Positions 1 to 7,986 of a DNA stretch of 45,149 bases are shown here, piece after piece (the stretch's first letter is position 1; each line of letters starts with the position of its first letter). A program made the position numbers and the translations under genes. The notes under the pieces were generated by a model that had not been told where the DNA came from, did no database searches, and saw only the letters and a list, made by a program, of their open reading frames with translations. This DNA is from Paracoccaceae bacterium (GTDB taxonomy: Bacteria; Pseudomonadota; Alphaproteobacteria; Rhodobacterales; Rhodobacteraceae), in contig JAQWQJ010000119.1 of NCBI GenBank assembly GCA_029244725.1, positions 1-45,149 on the forward strand. The letters are read 5' to 3'.

Positions 1-138
1 CGGTGTTCCAAAGGCCCAATTTGGACTATATTTGAAGGAATGTGAGTGGCGTTTTAACAACAGTGACCCGTCAGTGCAATTATCACAGCTAAGACAATGG
101 GTTAAGAAGTATTTGAACTAGTTATCTGGGTCAGCCCC
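1..138 (+). mobile_element. Right end of an IS1595-family insertion sequence (partial)
   Basis: The first 138 bases are the 3' part of an insertion sequence: the end of its transposase, then the terminal inverted repeat GTTATCTGGGTCAGCCCC (121-138). That repeat is the exact reverse complement of bases 45013-45030, where a second copy of the same element begins. The left part of this copy lies outside the window. IS1595 elements usually make 8-bp target duplications; the 8 bases after this copy are TACCAAAT, but the other side cannot be seen. Confidence 0.85.
2..121 (+). CDS. IS1595-family transposase, C-terminal fragment
   Basis: Reading frame 2 is open from the window edge and encodes about 39 residues ending in WRFNNSD...QLRQWVKKYLN before a TAG at 119-121. 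The ECEWRFNN-like stretch is what I recognise as the end of the DDE transposase domain of the IS1595 group. The stop codon overlaps the first base of the terminal inverted repeat, a normal compact arrangement for these elements. The catalytic core lies outside the window, so activity cannot be judged. A second copy of the same gene starts at 45048. Confidence 0.75.
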   Translation, partial: GVPKAQFGLYLKECEWRFNNSDPSVQLSQLRQWVKKYLN

Positions 139-180
139 TACCAAATTCGTGCCGATCCCCTCGGCCAGCAGGAGAGTTAA

Positions 181-846
181 ATGCAACGTTCGGAAATTAA
201 CGAAATCATCGCGCAGGCAGATGCCTTTATAGGCAGCCATGGCTACATCCTACCGCCCTTCGCATATTGGTCCCCTGACCAGATGCGCGCACCGGACGTT
301 GCGGATATGCGCGCCCGCGGCCTCGGTTGGGACATCACCGATTACGGAGCTGGGCGGTTTGATGAAATGGGGTTGTTCCTGTTCACTGTGCGCAATGGTT
401 CGGTTGGTGATCTGAGTTCGGGTAAAGGGATGCTCTACGCCGAAAAAATCATGATCTCTCGCAAGGATCAACTTTCGCCGATGCATAGGCATAACCTCAA
501 GGCCGAGGACATCATCAACCGCGGGGGCGGTGACCTTGTGATTGAACTTTTTGCGCCGGACACGCTGGGTGAAATTGATCGCGAGGCCGACGTTTCAGTG
601 CCCACCGACGGCCAGCTGAGAACGTTGCCTGCTGGAGGAAAGTTGGTGCTGAAACCCGGCGAAAGCGTCACCCTGATGCCTGGAATATGGCATGCATTTT
701 GGGCTGAAGGGCGTGATTGTCTGATAGGCGAAGTATCGACGGTGAACGATGACAAGACCGACAATATCTTTGAAATGCCAATTGGCCGCTTTTCCGAAAT
801 AGAAGAGAACGAGGCCCCAAAGCATCTATTGGTGTCGGACTATTGA
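181..846 (+). CDS. D-lyxose ketol-isomerase (cupin)
   Basis: This 221-residue protein belongs to the D-lyxose isomerase family (formerly DUF1498), which interconverts D-lyxose and D-xylulose in the cytoplasm using a divalent metal. The cupin metal site is visible: H102 and H104 in MHRHN, E109 in KAEDI, and H171 in the WHAFW motif. The length is normal for the family. The start ATG follows a purine-rich AGGAGAG at 170-176, a good ribosome binding site. A sugar-kinase gene follows after 32 bases, so the two probably form a sugar-acid or pentose utilisation unit. The left-hand IS copy ends only 42 bases upstream of the start, so the native promoter may be lost or replaced by IS-derived transcription. 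The family call is firm; the natural substrate is inferred. Confidence 0.85.
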   Translation: MQRSEINEIIAQADAFIGSHGYILPPFAYWSPDQMRAPDVADMRARGLGWDITDYGAGRFDEMGLFLFTVRNGSVGDLSSGKGMLYAEKIMISRKDQLSPMHRHNLKAEDIINRGGGDLVIELFAPDTLGEIDREADVSVPTDGQLRTLPAGGKLVLKPGESVTLMPGIWHAFWAEGRDCLIGEVSTVNDDKTDNIFEMPIGRFSEIEENEAPKHLLVSDY

Positions 847-878
847 ACGACCACGCCGACTGAAGAAAGAGCGTTGAG

Positions 879-1808
879 ATGAAGCTGGATTATAATTCAA
901 TCAACAGTATGGCCTGCGTTGGCGAGGCTATGATTGAGTTTGCGCCCCTTTCAAAGAACAACGCTGCGATGAGCGTCGCGGGGGATGTCTTCAACACTGC
1001 CGTGTACCTACGCCGGCTGCTGCCAAATGCCCCGCTCGACTTTGTGACGGCTCTTGGGGACGATCAAGCATCAGATATGATCCTTGAGGCAGTGCATAGC
1101 CATGAATTGGGTACGTCCAATATAGAAATTCGCCCGGGAATGTCGCCGGGCCTTTATATGATTTCCACAGACGAGCAGGGCGAACGAAGCTTTAGCTACT
1201 GGCGGTCTGCCTCAGCAGTGCGCACGTTGTTTATCACGCCGGGGGCTGTCCCGCTGGCAACCCTGAACGCATACGATCTTGTCTACCTTTCGGGCATCAC
1301 GCTTGCGGTTTTGGCTGATGCCGCGCGTGAAGACTTGTTGAATTGGACTGAACAGTATCGTAAATCCGGCGGTCTTATTGCGTTTGATTCAAATTATCGC
1401 CCCGCGCTTTGGCTTGACCGGTCTCAGGCGCAGCGCGCGAACGAGCGTATGTGGCAGCAATGCGACCTTGCGCTGCCTTCGGTTGACGATTAAATGGAAT
1501 TGTTTGGTGATCGGACCGAAGCGGACGTGATCAAACGGTTAAGTGGCTACGGGGTTACATTTGGTGCGCTCAAACGCGGCACTCGCGGACCGCTTTCTTT
1601 GGATGGGTCCGGCGAACTGCCACAGATAGGTCCCGCGCCCTGTGTGGTTGATACCACCGCAGCGGGCGACAGTTTCAACGCCGGTTTTCTGGCGGGCACA
1701 CTTGCAGGTAAAGGCACGCTTGAGGCCATGCGGCAGGGTCACAATCTGGCTGGCCAAGTAATCGGCCACCGCGGCGCTATCATGCCGAAAACTAAGCTTC
1801 CGATTTAA
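879..1808 (+). pseudogene. 2-keto-3-deoxygluconate kinase (PfkB family), broken by an in-frame stop
   Basis: Two open stretches in the same frame (879-1493 and 1494-1808) together encode a full PfkB-family sugar kinase of about 309 residues. The N-terminal part has CVGEAMIEF and GGxxxNxA-like VAGDVFNTAVY. The C-terminal part has the DTTAAGDSFNAGF signature with the catalytic aspartate and anion hole. The two are separated only by a TAA at 1491-1493, inside the family motif LPSVDD-E-MELFGD, where Glu is normally found. One G-to-T change (GAA to TAA) would explain it. The first product lacks the catalytic aspartate and ATP site; the second lacks the sugar-binding lid. The gene is therefore probably dead unless the stop is read through. 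It lies directly after the D-lyxose isomerase gene. Confidence 0.88.
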
Positions 1809-1855
1809 CTCATATCGCCCACAATCGAAAATTGGGGCTAAAGGAACACCACAAT

Positions 1856-1918
1856 GGAAAGCACGCGTTAATACTGAGCTAAGGCAATGGCGGCTGACAG
1901 CACAAGACTGTCTGGTAG
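1856..1918 (+). repeat. 63-bp direct repeat, copy 1 (possible island att site)
   Basis: This stretch aligns without gaps to 28695-28757 in the same orientation, with 52 of 63 positions identical by my count. The shared right-hand core is AAGACTGTCTGGTAG. In the second copy the last bases (TGGTAG) are the encoded CCA and discriminator end of a minus-strand tRNA gene. Here no tRNA body follows. On the minus strand the segment contains a hairpin-like GACAG...CTGTC. A small start-like ATGGAAAGC with an upstream AAGGAA sits at its left edge but stops after five codons, perhaps a gene cut by the junction. Confidence 0.6.
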
Positions 1919-1955
1919 TGCAAACAGTCTAGAGCTAGCCGGCCTCGCCACAAAA

Positions 1956-2102
1956 TTCCCTGTTAACAGGGAAAGAACAGGGAAAAATCACCAATTTTTC
2001 CGAATTTTGAGCGCATGAAGCTGTAATCAGCCATAAAAGTAGGGCTCATCGAGCAATTTCCCTAAGAAAATTAACAGGGAAATAATTGCGACAAACAGGG
2101 AA
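1956..2102. repeat. Cluster of AACAGGGAA motifs with an 18-bp palindrome
   Basis: AACAGGGAA occurs at 1965-1973, 1976-1984, 2073-2081 and 2094-2102, and its complement TTCCCTGTT at 1956-1964. The first two halves abut to make the perfect palindrome TTCCCTGTTAACAGGGAA (1956-1973). A weaker CAGGGAA lies at 2117. No gene is recognisable from 1809 to 2284, so this array and the repeat before it are the only structure there. I have an impression of similar arrays near integrase genes in other alphaproteobacteria, but cannot verify that here. Confidence 0.65.
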
Positions 2103-2284
2103 TAGTTTCTAGGTTTCAGGGAATTGGAGGGTGATTTGGGCGAATGCGGACCTTTGTCTCTGTTTGCTCCGCGGGCATCGCCGACTTCGCAATTTATACG
2201 ACGACGATGCACGGTCAAATCAGTGTGGATTGTGCAAAAGATCCAGAACGTTCGCCAAGCGATGGAAGTCGAAGGATATGACCG

Positions 2285-2605
2285 ATGTCCGATGATGGTT
2301 TCTTCAACGATGACATTGCGGCCAATTATGATGATGTACATGGCAGAAGCGATACTGAATCTGTTAGATTGATGGTTCGATTATTGGACGAATTTGCCAA
2401 GGGCGGAACAGCTTTGGAGTTTGCCATTGGAACTGGTCGCATTGCTTTACCGCTTTTAGAAATGGGCGTGGCTGCGAAAGGCGTCGAAAAGTCAAAGGCA
2501 ATGGTCAAACAACTTCAAGAAGGAACGCGGCCCAACCATTGAAATCGTGATCGGAGACATGACGACTGCCTTTGTCATTGGTGATTTTTCCGAACCTTTG
2601 GAAAG
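2285..2605 (+). pseudogene. Class I SAM-dependent methyltransferase remnant (frameshifted, truncated)
   Basis: The open frame starting at 2285 encodes 85 residues that read as the N-terminus of a class I methyltransferase. AANYDDVHG is followed by the motif I region LEFAIGTGRIALPLLEMGVAAKGVEKS. After QLQEG the frame runs into RPNH and stops, while a different frame continues with GPTIEIVIGDMTTAFVIGDFS, the expected motif II/III region. An indel near 2520-2530 therefore broke the gene. The rest of the roughly 240-residue domain is absent, and homology fades by about 2605. This is a decayed fragment in the remnant-rich left margin of the accessory region. Confidence 0.75.
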
Positions 2606-2627
2606 GGGAAACTTCCGCGCATCGCTG

Positions 2628-2882
2628 CTAGAAAGCCACTCGTTCAATTGAAGAAGGACGCCTCTCATCCCCACTCGACATCTTTACCCATTTCGGAAGC
2701 CAGTCTTCGTGGGCCTCCCGCAGCGCATCGACCAGTTCCCAAATTTGATCAATATCCAGTTCGGCCACGGTAAGGGGGTCCATCATTGTTGCATGGTAAA
2801 TGAATTGGGGGTCTTCCGTCAAAAGCGCTTCTACGACAAACGCTTGCACAGTAACGATGGATGAGAGTTTGACGCCGCGCCA
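2628..2882 (-). pseudogene. C-terminal remnant of a GH4-like alpha-galactosidase/alpha-glucosidase
   Basis: The minus-strand frame encodes VTVQAFVVEALLTEDPQFIYHATMMDP, then TVAELDIDQIWELVDALREAHEDWLPKW. I recognise this as the usual C-terminal segment of family 4 glycosidases (VEA...DP.TAAEL...IW.L.D.L..AH..WLP). Only about 70 to 80 residues remain of a protein normally near 430. The NAD-binding and metal-binding parts are missing. The frame stays open back to a stop at 2889-2891, and the only start is an internal GTG at 2849. I saw no upstream continuation in other frames. It may be a relic of a sugar catabolism gene. Confidence 0.55.
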
Positions 2883-3179
2883 AAGAATTCACCTTCTCGG
2901 TTTGTCTAGCACCCTTAATCATTATTCCCCGGACAAAACGCAGCGCTCTTCACAAGCACTGACAACATCGAAATCGTTATAGCTGCCGTCAATATTTGGA
3001 TCGAAAGGCTACAGGCCGATCGTAAAGAGAAGGAAGGGCAGGGATGGAATTTCCTTGGGAATGCGTGTGCAACTCGGCCTTTCAAGGTATGTTATTTAAG
3101 GCTGTGGTGACGTCCAGCAGAGGGCAGTCAAAATCTGAAAAACTGCACATATTGTTGCTATCTGTTTTGAGGACGAATC
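2883..3179. other. Non-coding stretch, no recognisable gene
   Basis: Nothing recognisable was found in either strand. Short open frames exist but show no family motifs and no good ribosome binding sites. It lies between the glycosidase remnant and the 3' end of the acyltransferase gene and may contain further decayed coding sequence. No clear terminator hairpin was seen for the minus-strand unit that ends at 3180. Confidence 0.4.
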
Positions 3180-4214
3180 TTAGCGGGTCACTTCTTTACG
3201 CATTTTTGGATCTCCCATGGAGAGCAATCGCGGCGTCTGAATATTCGAATTTTGAAGCTCGGACTTGGTTTCCCAGCCCCGCCAGTTGGCCTTGATAAGG
3301 GCCTGTGCTGTTGCGCCGCCCAGGGTGTTGCCCGGTCCGAGGATGATGAAGACGTCGGGCATGAGATCTCGCGCAGCGGTTCGAATGGCCGTCGCATAAT
3401 CGTAGGCTTCGGACACTTGGTGACCCAACGTATAAGAATAAAGCGCGGTGAGGGTGTTTGCCCGTGGATGCCAGAATGCGCCGCGACCATCAATCAGCGG
3501 GGTTTCAGGTTGTTTGAAAAGGTGCTCGGAAAGCAGCGAAAAACCAAGATCGGAAACGGGTTTTTGCAATTGCGTGTGAAAGGCCGAATGACCCGGAAGG
3601 CGAAGTGGATATCGCCCATCAAGTCGTGGGACCGACTTTTCAAACGTAGAAAGACCGGCCTCATTTCCAGCCAAGACTAGCATACCGCCCAAATCAATTG
3701 AAATACCCAAGTCTCGGTCCGGGGACGCATTGATCCGCGAAACGATTGCCAAAAGTTCCTCTCGCCTGCCGGGAACTTCGCGCCATTCTTCATCCACCAA
3801 CGGATAGATCAACTGTCCGCCGATCATGTGTTCGTGCATCAGGCGGCCCATAGTGTTGGCCACAGTTAATCCGGCCAAAGGATCCAACGCGCCAGCACAG
3901 GCCAGCGCGATGTACCAGCCCATCGAATTGCCAGTGATCCCAACAATGTCAAAACTATCGCGATCAATGGCGGTGAAATCAGAATAGGCACAGGCATAGA
4001 TGAGCGCTGCAGCATTGTCCCCACGCATGTGTGTTTCTTTTGAGAATCTGGGGGCGCTGTCTAGTTCAGTGATTGTTGGTTGACCTTGAGACTTTCGATA
4101 GTCGTCGAATTCAGCAAGACGTGACGCATCAGCGTGGTTGGTTGCAAGATAGCCAAGCTCGGAACTGTTGTACGTGCCGCGACCTGGCGCGATGACGACT
4201 GCGGTCTGTTTCAT
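3180..4214 (-). CDS. Acyltransferase of the malonyl-CoA:ACP transacylase (FabD) type
   Basis: This 344-residue protein has the layout of an FabD-like acyltransferase. The nucleophile elbow is G95-N-S97-M-G99 (canonical GHSLG), and a histidine in LPGHSAFHTQL (H213) fits the catalytic dyad. The position after the first glycine is Asn instead of His, so the acyl donor may not be malonyl-CoA. The ATG at 4214 overlaps the stop of the upstream E1-like gene (ATGA), so the two are translationally coupled. That suggests the acyltransferase handles an acyl group made by the E1-like enzyme. No acyl carrier protein or ketosynthase gene lies nearby. A longer open frame extends upstream inside the E1 gene, but MKQTAVVIAPGRGTY is the natural N-terminus. 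Substrate unknown. Confidence 0.7.
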   Translation of the reverse strand: MKQTAVVIAPGRGTYNSSELGYLATNHADASRLAEFDDYRKSQGQPTITELDSAPRFSKETHMRGDNAAALIYACAYSDFTAIDRDSFDIVGITGNSMGWYIALACAGALDPLAGLTVANTMGRLMHEHMIGGQLIYPLVDEEWREVPGRREELLAIVSRINASPDRDLGISIDLGGMLVLAGNEAGLSTFEKSVPRLDGRYPLRLPGHSAFHTQLQKPVSDLGFSLLSEHLFKQPETPLIDGRGAFWHPRANTLTALYSYTLGHQVSEAYDYATAIRTAARDLMPDVFIILGPGNTLGGATAQALIKANWRGWETKSELQNSNIQTPRLLSMGDPKMRKEVTR

Positions 4215-6394
4215 TTTGCCCCCAAGAGTTTCGTTGCTGCCTCTATGATGCTGACCTGGCTTGGCATGGTGGCGGCATAGGCGGGACCGGTTGCGATGAA
4301 GCTGTCTTCGGCCGCCAACCGCGTGGCTGGCAAGTGGCTGCGTTCTGTTAGCATAGACAACAACGCCTCGGATTGCCCGCCAGTTCCGCGACATTCGTCA
4401 ACGATCAGTACTTTTTCTGCACCATCGATTGCCGCCAAAATCCCGTCCACCGGCATCGGTGCGATCCACCTTATGTCGATGATCCGTGTTTCAATGCCTT
4501 TTGCCTTAAGGGCCTTTGCGGCTTGATGTGACAGATAATGGCCGTTCCCGTAAGTTACGATCGCCAATGGCCCATCACCAGTGACGCCGACCTCGCCAAG
4601 ATCAATAAACTGGTCTGGAGCGGGATATTGGTCCATCCAAGCGCCGTCTTTTTCGTCGTGAAGATCGCGCATTGGGTACAAGGCTATCGGCTCGACCATG
4701 ACAACAACGCGTTGTTCTTCGCGGGCCAAGCGAACGCAGGTTCGCAACATTTTGGCTGCATCGGCACCGTGCGAAGGGCAGGCGATGACGATGCCGGGAA
4801 TGTCACGCAGCACAGCCAGCGAATTATCATTGTGGAAATGACCGCCAAACCCTTTCTGGTAACCAAGCCCCGCGACACGCAAGACCATCGGGTTGGTGAA
4901 TTGGCCGTTTGAAAAAAAGGGCAGGGTTGCTGCCTCTCCGCGAATTTGATCTTCGGCATTGTGTAAGTAGGCCAAAAACTGAATTTCCGGCATTGGGATG
5001 AAGCCGTTATGCGCCATGCCGATCGCAAGCCCGAGTATGGATTGTTCGTCCAAAAGCGTGTCGATCATTCGATTTGACCCAAACCGGTCGCACAGTTTTT
5101 GTGTCACACCATAAACGCCGCCTTTGCGACCGACATCTTCGCCCATGCAAACGATTTCCGGATAGTCCAGCATGAGATCGGTCATCGCCCAATTGATCAG
5201 GCGCGACATCGGTTGCGGCGCGTTCATTTGTTTCATGTCCGCCCCAAACACGCGTGCACGAATGTCAGGGTCGGGACCGTTGGTTAGTTTGCAGTTACGT
5301 TTTGGCGGAATTAGGGACGCCATGACGTCCGACGCGGTTTGCAATCTTGGCTGCTTGATGACCTCGGTGGCAACGCGCGTACACTGTTCTTCAGTCGCTT
5401 GATAAATTGCCAAAGCCTCGTCTGCAGTTATGGCATCGCTTTCTATCAACAGACGTGCAGAATGCAAAAGCGGGTCATTGTCTTCCCATGCCTCAAAAAC
5501 AGATTTGGCAAGATACGATTGCTGCAAATCCGCTCCTGCATGTCCGTAAAGCCGGACTAGCGACAGATGTAGGAAAGCTGGTTTTTTGCGTGTGCGCACA
5601 TATTCGGCTGCCTCGCTTGCCGCGCGATATGTATCAAATATATCCAGCCCATTGGCCGAGAAGTATTTCAGCCCCGGTTTATGTGCGAAGTTGGCAGCAA
5701 TCCAACCGTCTGGCGTGCGCGTAGAAATCCCAATTCCATTGTCTTCACAAACGAACAGAAGGGGCAGGGGAACCGATTGATAAGAGGTCCAGCATGCCGA
5801 ATTGATTGCACCCTGAGCTGTGGAATGGTTGGCCGATGCATCTCCGAAAGAACACATCACAATGCCGTCGTCGGCAAGGACCTTATGTTCCGGCGGTCGA
5901 CGTCGAGCCAGACCTATTGAGTAGGCGGCTCCGACGGCTTTGGGTAGATGACTGGCAATCGTTGATGTCTGTGGTGGGATGTTCAGGGCCTTGGATCCCA
6001 GAACCTTGTGCCGTCCACCCGAAAGCGGGTCAGAGACCGCAGTGGAAAAGCTGAGCAACATGTCCCAAGCTGGAGTCGTTCCCGGAACCATCGCGGATCG
6101 CTGAGTTTGAAAAGCCCCGTCGCGGTAGTGAAGGAACGCCATGTCATCGGTGCGAAGGGCGGATGCGACCGCGGCCATGCCTTCGTGGCCAGAAGACCCA
6201 ATCGTATAAAAACCTTGGCCAGCGGTCTGCATCTTGCGCGATCTTCTATCCAGATTGCGGCTAAGACATTGCGCATGAAAAATTGCGACGCCGTCTGTCG
6301 CGGATAAAGGGCCCACTGGACCGGCCCCAGCAGGAAAGTCGCCTGCCGCGACACGTTTAACAAAAGCATTATGAACAATATCTGCGCGATCCAA
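4211..6394 (-). CDS. Fused alpha-beta E1 component of a 2-oxoacid dehydrogenase-like enzyme (thiamine diphosphate)
   Basis: A 727-residue protein joins the two halves normally found as separate E1 alpha and beta subunits. Residues about 40-330 are alpha-like, with the thiamine diphosphate motif beginning G184-D-A and ending near CEDN219 and the GSSGHEG segment at 66-72. Residues about 395-727 are beta-like, with MGEDVGRKGGVYGVT and the C-terminal RWIAPMP...VDECRGTGGQSE segment. Such enzymes decarboxylate a 2-oxo acid and pass the acyl group to a lipoyl E2. No E2 or E3 gene is in the window, so the acceptor must be encoded elsewhere or be different. The downstream acyltransferase overlaps by 4 bases. 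Pyruvate, acetoin and branched-chain oxo acids are all possible substrates. Confidence 0.8.
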   Translation of the reverse strand: MDRADIVHNAFVKRVAAGDFPAGAGPVGPLSATDGVAIFHAQCLSRNLDRRSRKMQTAGQGFYTIGSSGHEGMAAVASALRTDDMAFLHYRDGAFQTQRSAMVPGTTPAWDMLLSFSTAVSDPLSGGRHKVLGSKALNIPPQTSTIASHLPKAVGAAYSIGLARRRPPEHKVLADDGIVMCSFGDASANHSTAQGAINSACWTSYQSVPLPLLFVCEDNGIGISTRTPDGWIAANFAHKPGLKYFSANGLDIFDTYRAASEAAEYVRTRKKPAFLHLSLVRLYGHAGADLQQSYLAKSVFEAWEDNDPLLHSARLLIESDAITADEALAIYQATEEQCTRVATEVIKQPRLQTASDVMASLIPPKRNCKLTNGPDPDIRARVFGADMKQMNAPQPMSRLINWAMTDLMLDYPEIVCMGEDVGRKGGVYGVTQKLCDRFGSNRMIDTLLDEQSILGLAIGMAHNGFIPMPEIQFLAYLHNAEDQIRGEAATLPFFSNGQFTNPMVLRVAGLGYQKGFGGHFHNDNSLAVLRDIPGIVIACPSHGADAAKMLRTCVRLAREEQRVVVMVEPIALYPMRDLHDEKDGAWMDQYPAPDQFIDLGEVGVTGDGPLAIVTYGNGHYLSHQAAKALKAKGIETRIIDIRWIAPMPVDGILAAIDGAEKVLIVDECRGTGGQSEALLSMLTERSHLPATRLAAEDSFIATGPAYAATMPSQVSIIEAATKLLGAK

Positions 6395-6683
6395 TTTCGA
6401 TCCTCGTTTGCTTAGAAATAGGCCTGTAGTCCTGTGTGGGCGCGACCAAGTACTAGTTCGTGAACGTCATGTGTGGCTGCATATGGATTCATCGTAACAA
6501 GATTGACCATATGCTGGATCACCTGAAATGCGCCAGAGATACCACTGCACATGGAATGTCCTCTGTTTTACTGGGAGAACCGGGATCAGTTTCATCATAT
6601 GCGACAATTTCGGTGAAACTGGTTGTGGTTTTTCCTGAGCGTGTTCATGCGGGGTATCGAGCACCACGCACTTTTTTGATCTT
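6395..6683. other. Intergenic region between aminotransferase and E1 genes
   Basis: About 290 bases contain the upstream region of the E1-like gene (minus strand) and the 3' end of the aminotransferase gene. I saw no convincing gene, terminator or copy of the operator motif found at 9463, 9577 and 25091. The promoter for the E1/acyltransferase pair should lie here but cannot be pinned down. Confidence 0.4.
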
Positions 6684-7892
6684 TCAATATAGACCCCCGA
6701 CAGCTGCTGCTATGCGTTTGCAACCTTCTTCGAGATCGGATTTTGCGTATGCGTAGGAAAGGCGAAAGTGCCCGGGCAAACCGAAAGCTCGCCCCGGTAC
6801 AAGGGCGACTTTTGCGTGATCTAAAAGGAAATCACAGAATGCTGCATCATCAGTAATCGTGGTGCCGTCGGGCGTGGTTTTTCCGACAGCGGCTTTGCAA
6901 GAGGGGAAGACATAGAATGCGCCCCCGGGTGTTGGGCATTCCAAAAGTTCGGCGTCGTTGAGGGCCGCGACGACGAAGTCGCGACGCTCCCGAAAGGACA
7001 CCAGTCTAGTCGCTAGCAATTCTTGTGGACCATTCAACGCGGCAAGCGCTGCGGCTTGTGAAATTGATGACGCGCCGGAGGTTGATTGGCCCTGAATTCC
7101 AGTCATCGTTTCGATAAGGTCAACCGGACCAATCCCCCAACCAAGGCGCCATCCGGTCATCGCGTAGGCTTTGGAAACACCATTCACGATCAGAGTTCGA
7201 TCCGCTAGGTCAGGTGCGAAGTTTAGAAACGAAGCAAAAATGCTGTATGAAATGTGTTCGTAAATTTCGTCCGCTAGCACCCATACGTGCGAATTGGCGC
7301 GAAGAACGTCGGCAATTTCGGACAGTTCCTGGAGTGAATAAAGTGCGCCAGACGGGTTGCCCGGTGAATTGAGCAGCAGCCATTTGGTCTTGGGGGTGAT
7401 CGCGTCGGAAAGTCGTGCTGCGGAAAGCTTAAATCCTGCGGATGCGTCGCAAGAAACTGGAACCAGTGTCGCTTCGCAGAACTCGATAATGTCGGCGTAG
7501 GACGTCCAATACGGGGCCGGTACAATGACTTCATCGTCGGGATTTAGTGTCGCCAGAAAGGCGTTGGCGAGGACCTGTTTGGCACCTGTCGACACAATGA
7601 CGTTTTCAGGATCTAAGTTTGCGGGGGCAGTTCGCGCGATTGCTGTGCGTAATTCCTTGGTGCCCTGCGTCGGTGGGTATTTCGTTTCGCCGCGCAACAT
7701 CGCCTCGTGAGCCGCTTCAATAACATGGGGAGGTGTAGGGAAATCGGGTTCGCCGGTTCCGAAGCTCAAGATATCTTCGCCTGCGGCGCGCCGGTCGCGG
7801 ACGGCCTCAGAAATTCTGACAATTTCGGACAATTGGGCGGAAGACGCCCGTCTCGATTTTACGTGTTGGGTAGGTTGGATGGTGTTTGGCAT
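6684..7892 (-). CDS. PLP-dependent class I aminotransferase (aspartate aminotransferase-like)
   Basis: This protein of about 402 residues is a fold-type I aminotransferase of the bacterial AspAT subgroup. Visible features are the substrate-binding GTGEPDFPTP near the N-terminus, the PLP aspartate in LADEIYEH, the Schiff-base lysine in NGVSKAYAMTGWRLGW (about K241), and the substrate arginine in FRLSYA near the C-terminus. I chose the ATG at 7892; the frame opens at a TTG four codons earlier. The gene is divergent from a LysR regulator with under 100 bases between them, the usual sign that the regulator controls it. Members act on Asp, aromatic or other amino acids, so the substrate is uncertain. 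It could feed an oxo acid to the neighbouring E1-like enzyme. Confidence 0.85.
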   Translation of the reverse strand: MPNTIQPTQHVKSRRASSAQLSEIVRISEAVRDRRAAGEDILSFGTGEPDFPTPPHVIEAAHEAMLRGETKYPPTQGTKELRTAIARTAPANLDPENVIVSTGAKQVLANAFLATLNPDDEVIVPAPYWTSYADIIEFCEATLVPVSCDASAGFKLSAARLSDAITPKTKWLLLNSPGNPSGALYSLQELSEIADVLRANSHVWVLADEIYEHISYSIFASFLNFAPDLADRTLIVNGVSKAYAMTGWRLGWGIGPVDLIETMTGIQGQSTSGASSISQAAALAALNGPQELLATRLVSFRERRDFVVAALNDAELLECPTPGGAFYVFPSCKAAVGKTTPDGTTITDDAAFCDFLLDHAKVALVPGRAFGLPGHFRLSYAYAKSDLEEGCKRIAAAVGGLY

Positions 7893-7930
7893 TCTGTTAC
7901 GCAATGTAGTTTGCAGGATTACTTGATGCT

Positions 7931-7950
7931 ATATGGTGAAAAATTCATAT
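7931..7950. promoter_or_regulatory. Candidate LysR operator dyad
   Basis: The sequence ATATG (7931-7935), ten AT-rich bases, then CATAT (7946-7950) is an inverted repeat in the short gap between the divergent aminotransferase and lysR genes. LysR-type regulators usually bind an imperfect dyad in such a position. The assignment rests only on symmetry and place. Confidence 0.4.
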
Positions 7951-7986
7951 AATAGCTCTGTGCGCACGAAATTTCGGAATAAGATC

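Noticed and set aside
1491-1493. Recoded stop (selenocysteine or pyrrolysine) in the kinase gene
   Set aside because: The codon is TAA, which is not used for either, and the family residue is Glu.
1956-2120. CRISPR array
   Set aside because: The repeated unit is only 9 bases and spacers are irregular; no cas genes are present.
2892-3180. Upstream part of the GH4-like gene in other frames
   Set aside because: I translated the stretch in likely frames and saw no NAD-binding or metal-binding motifs.
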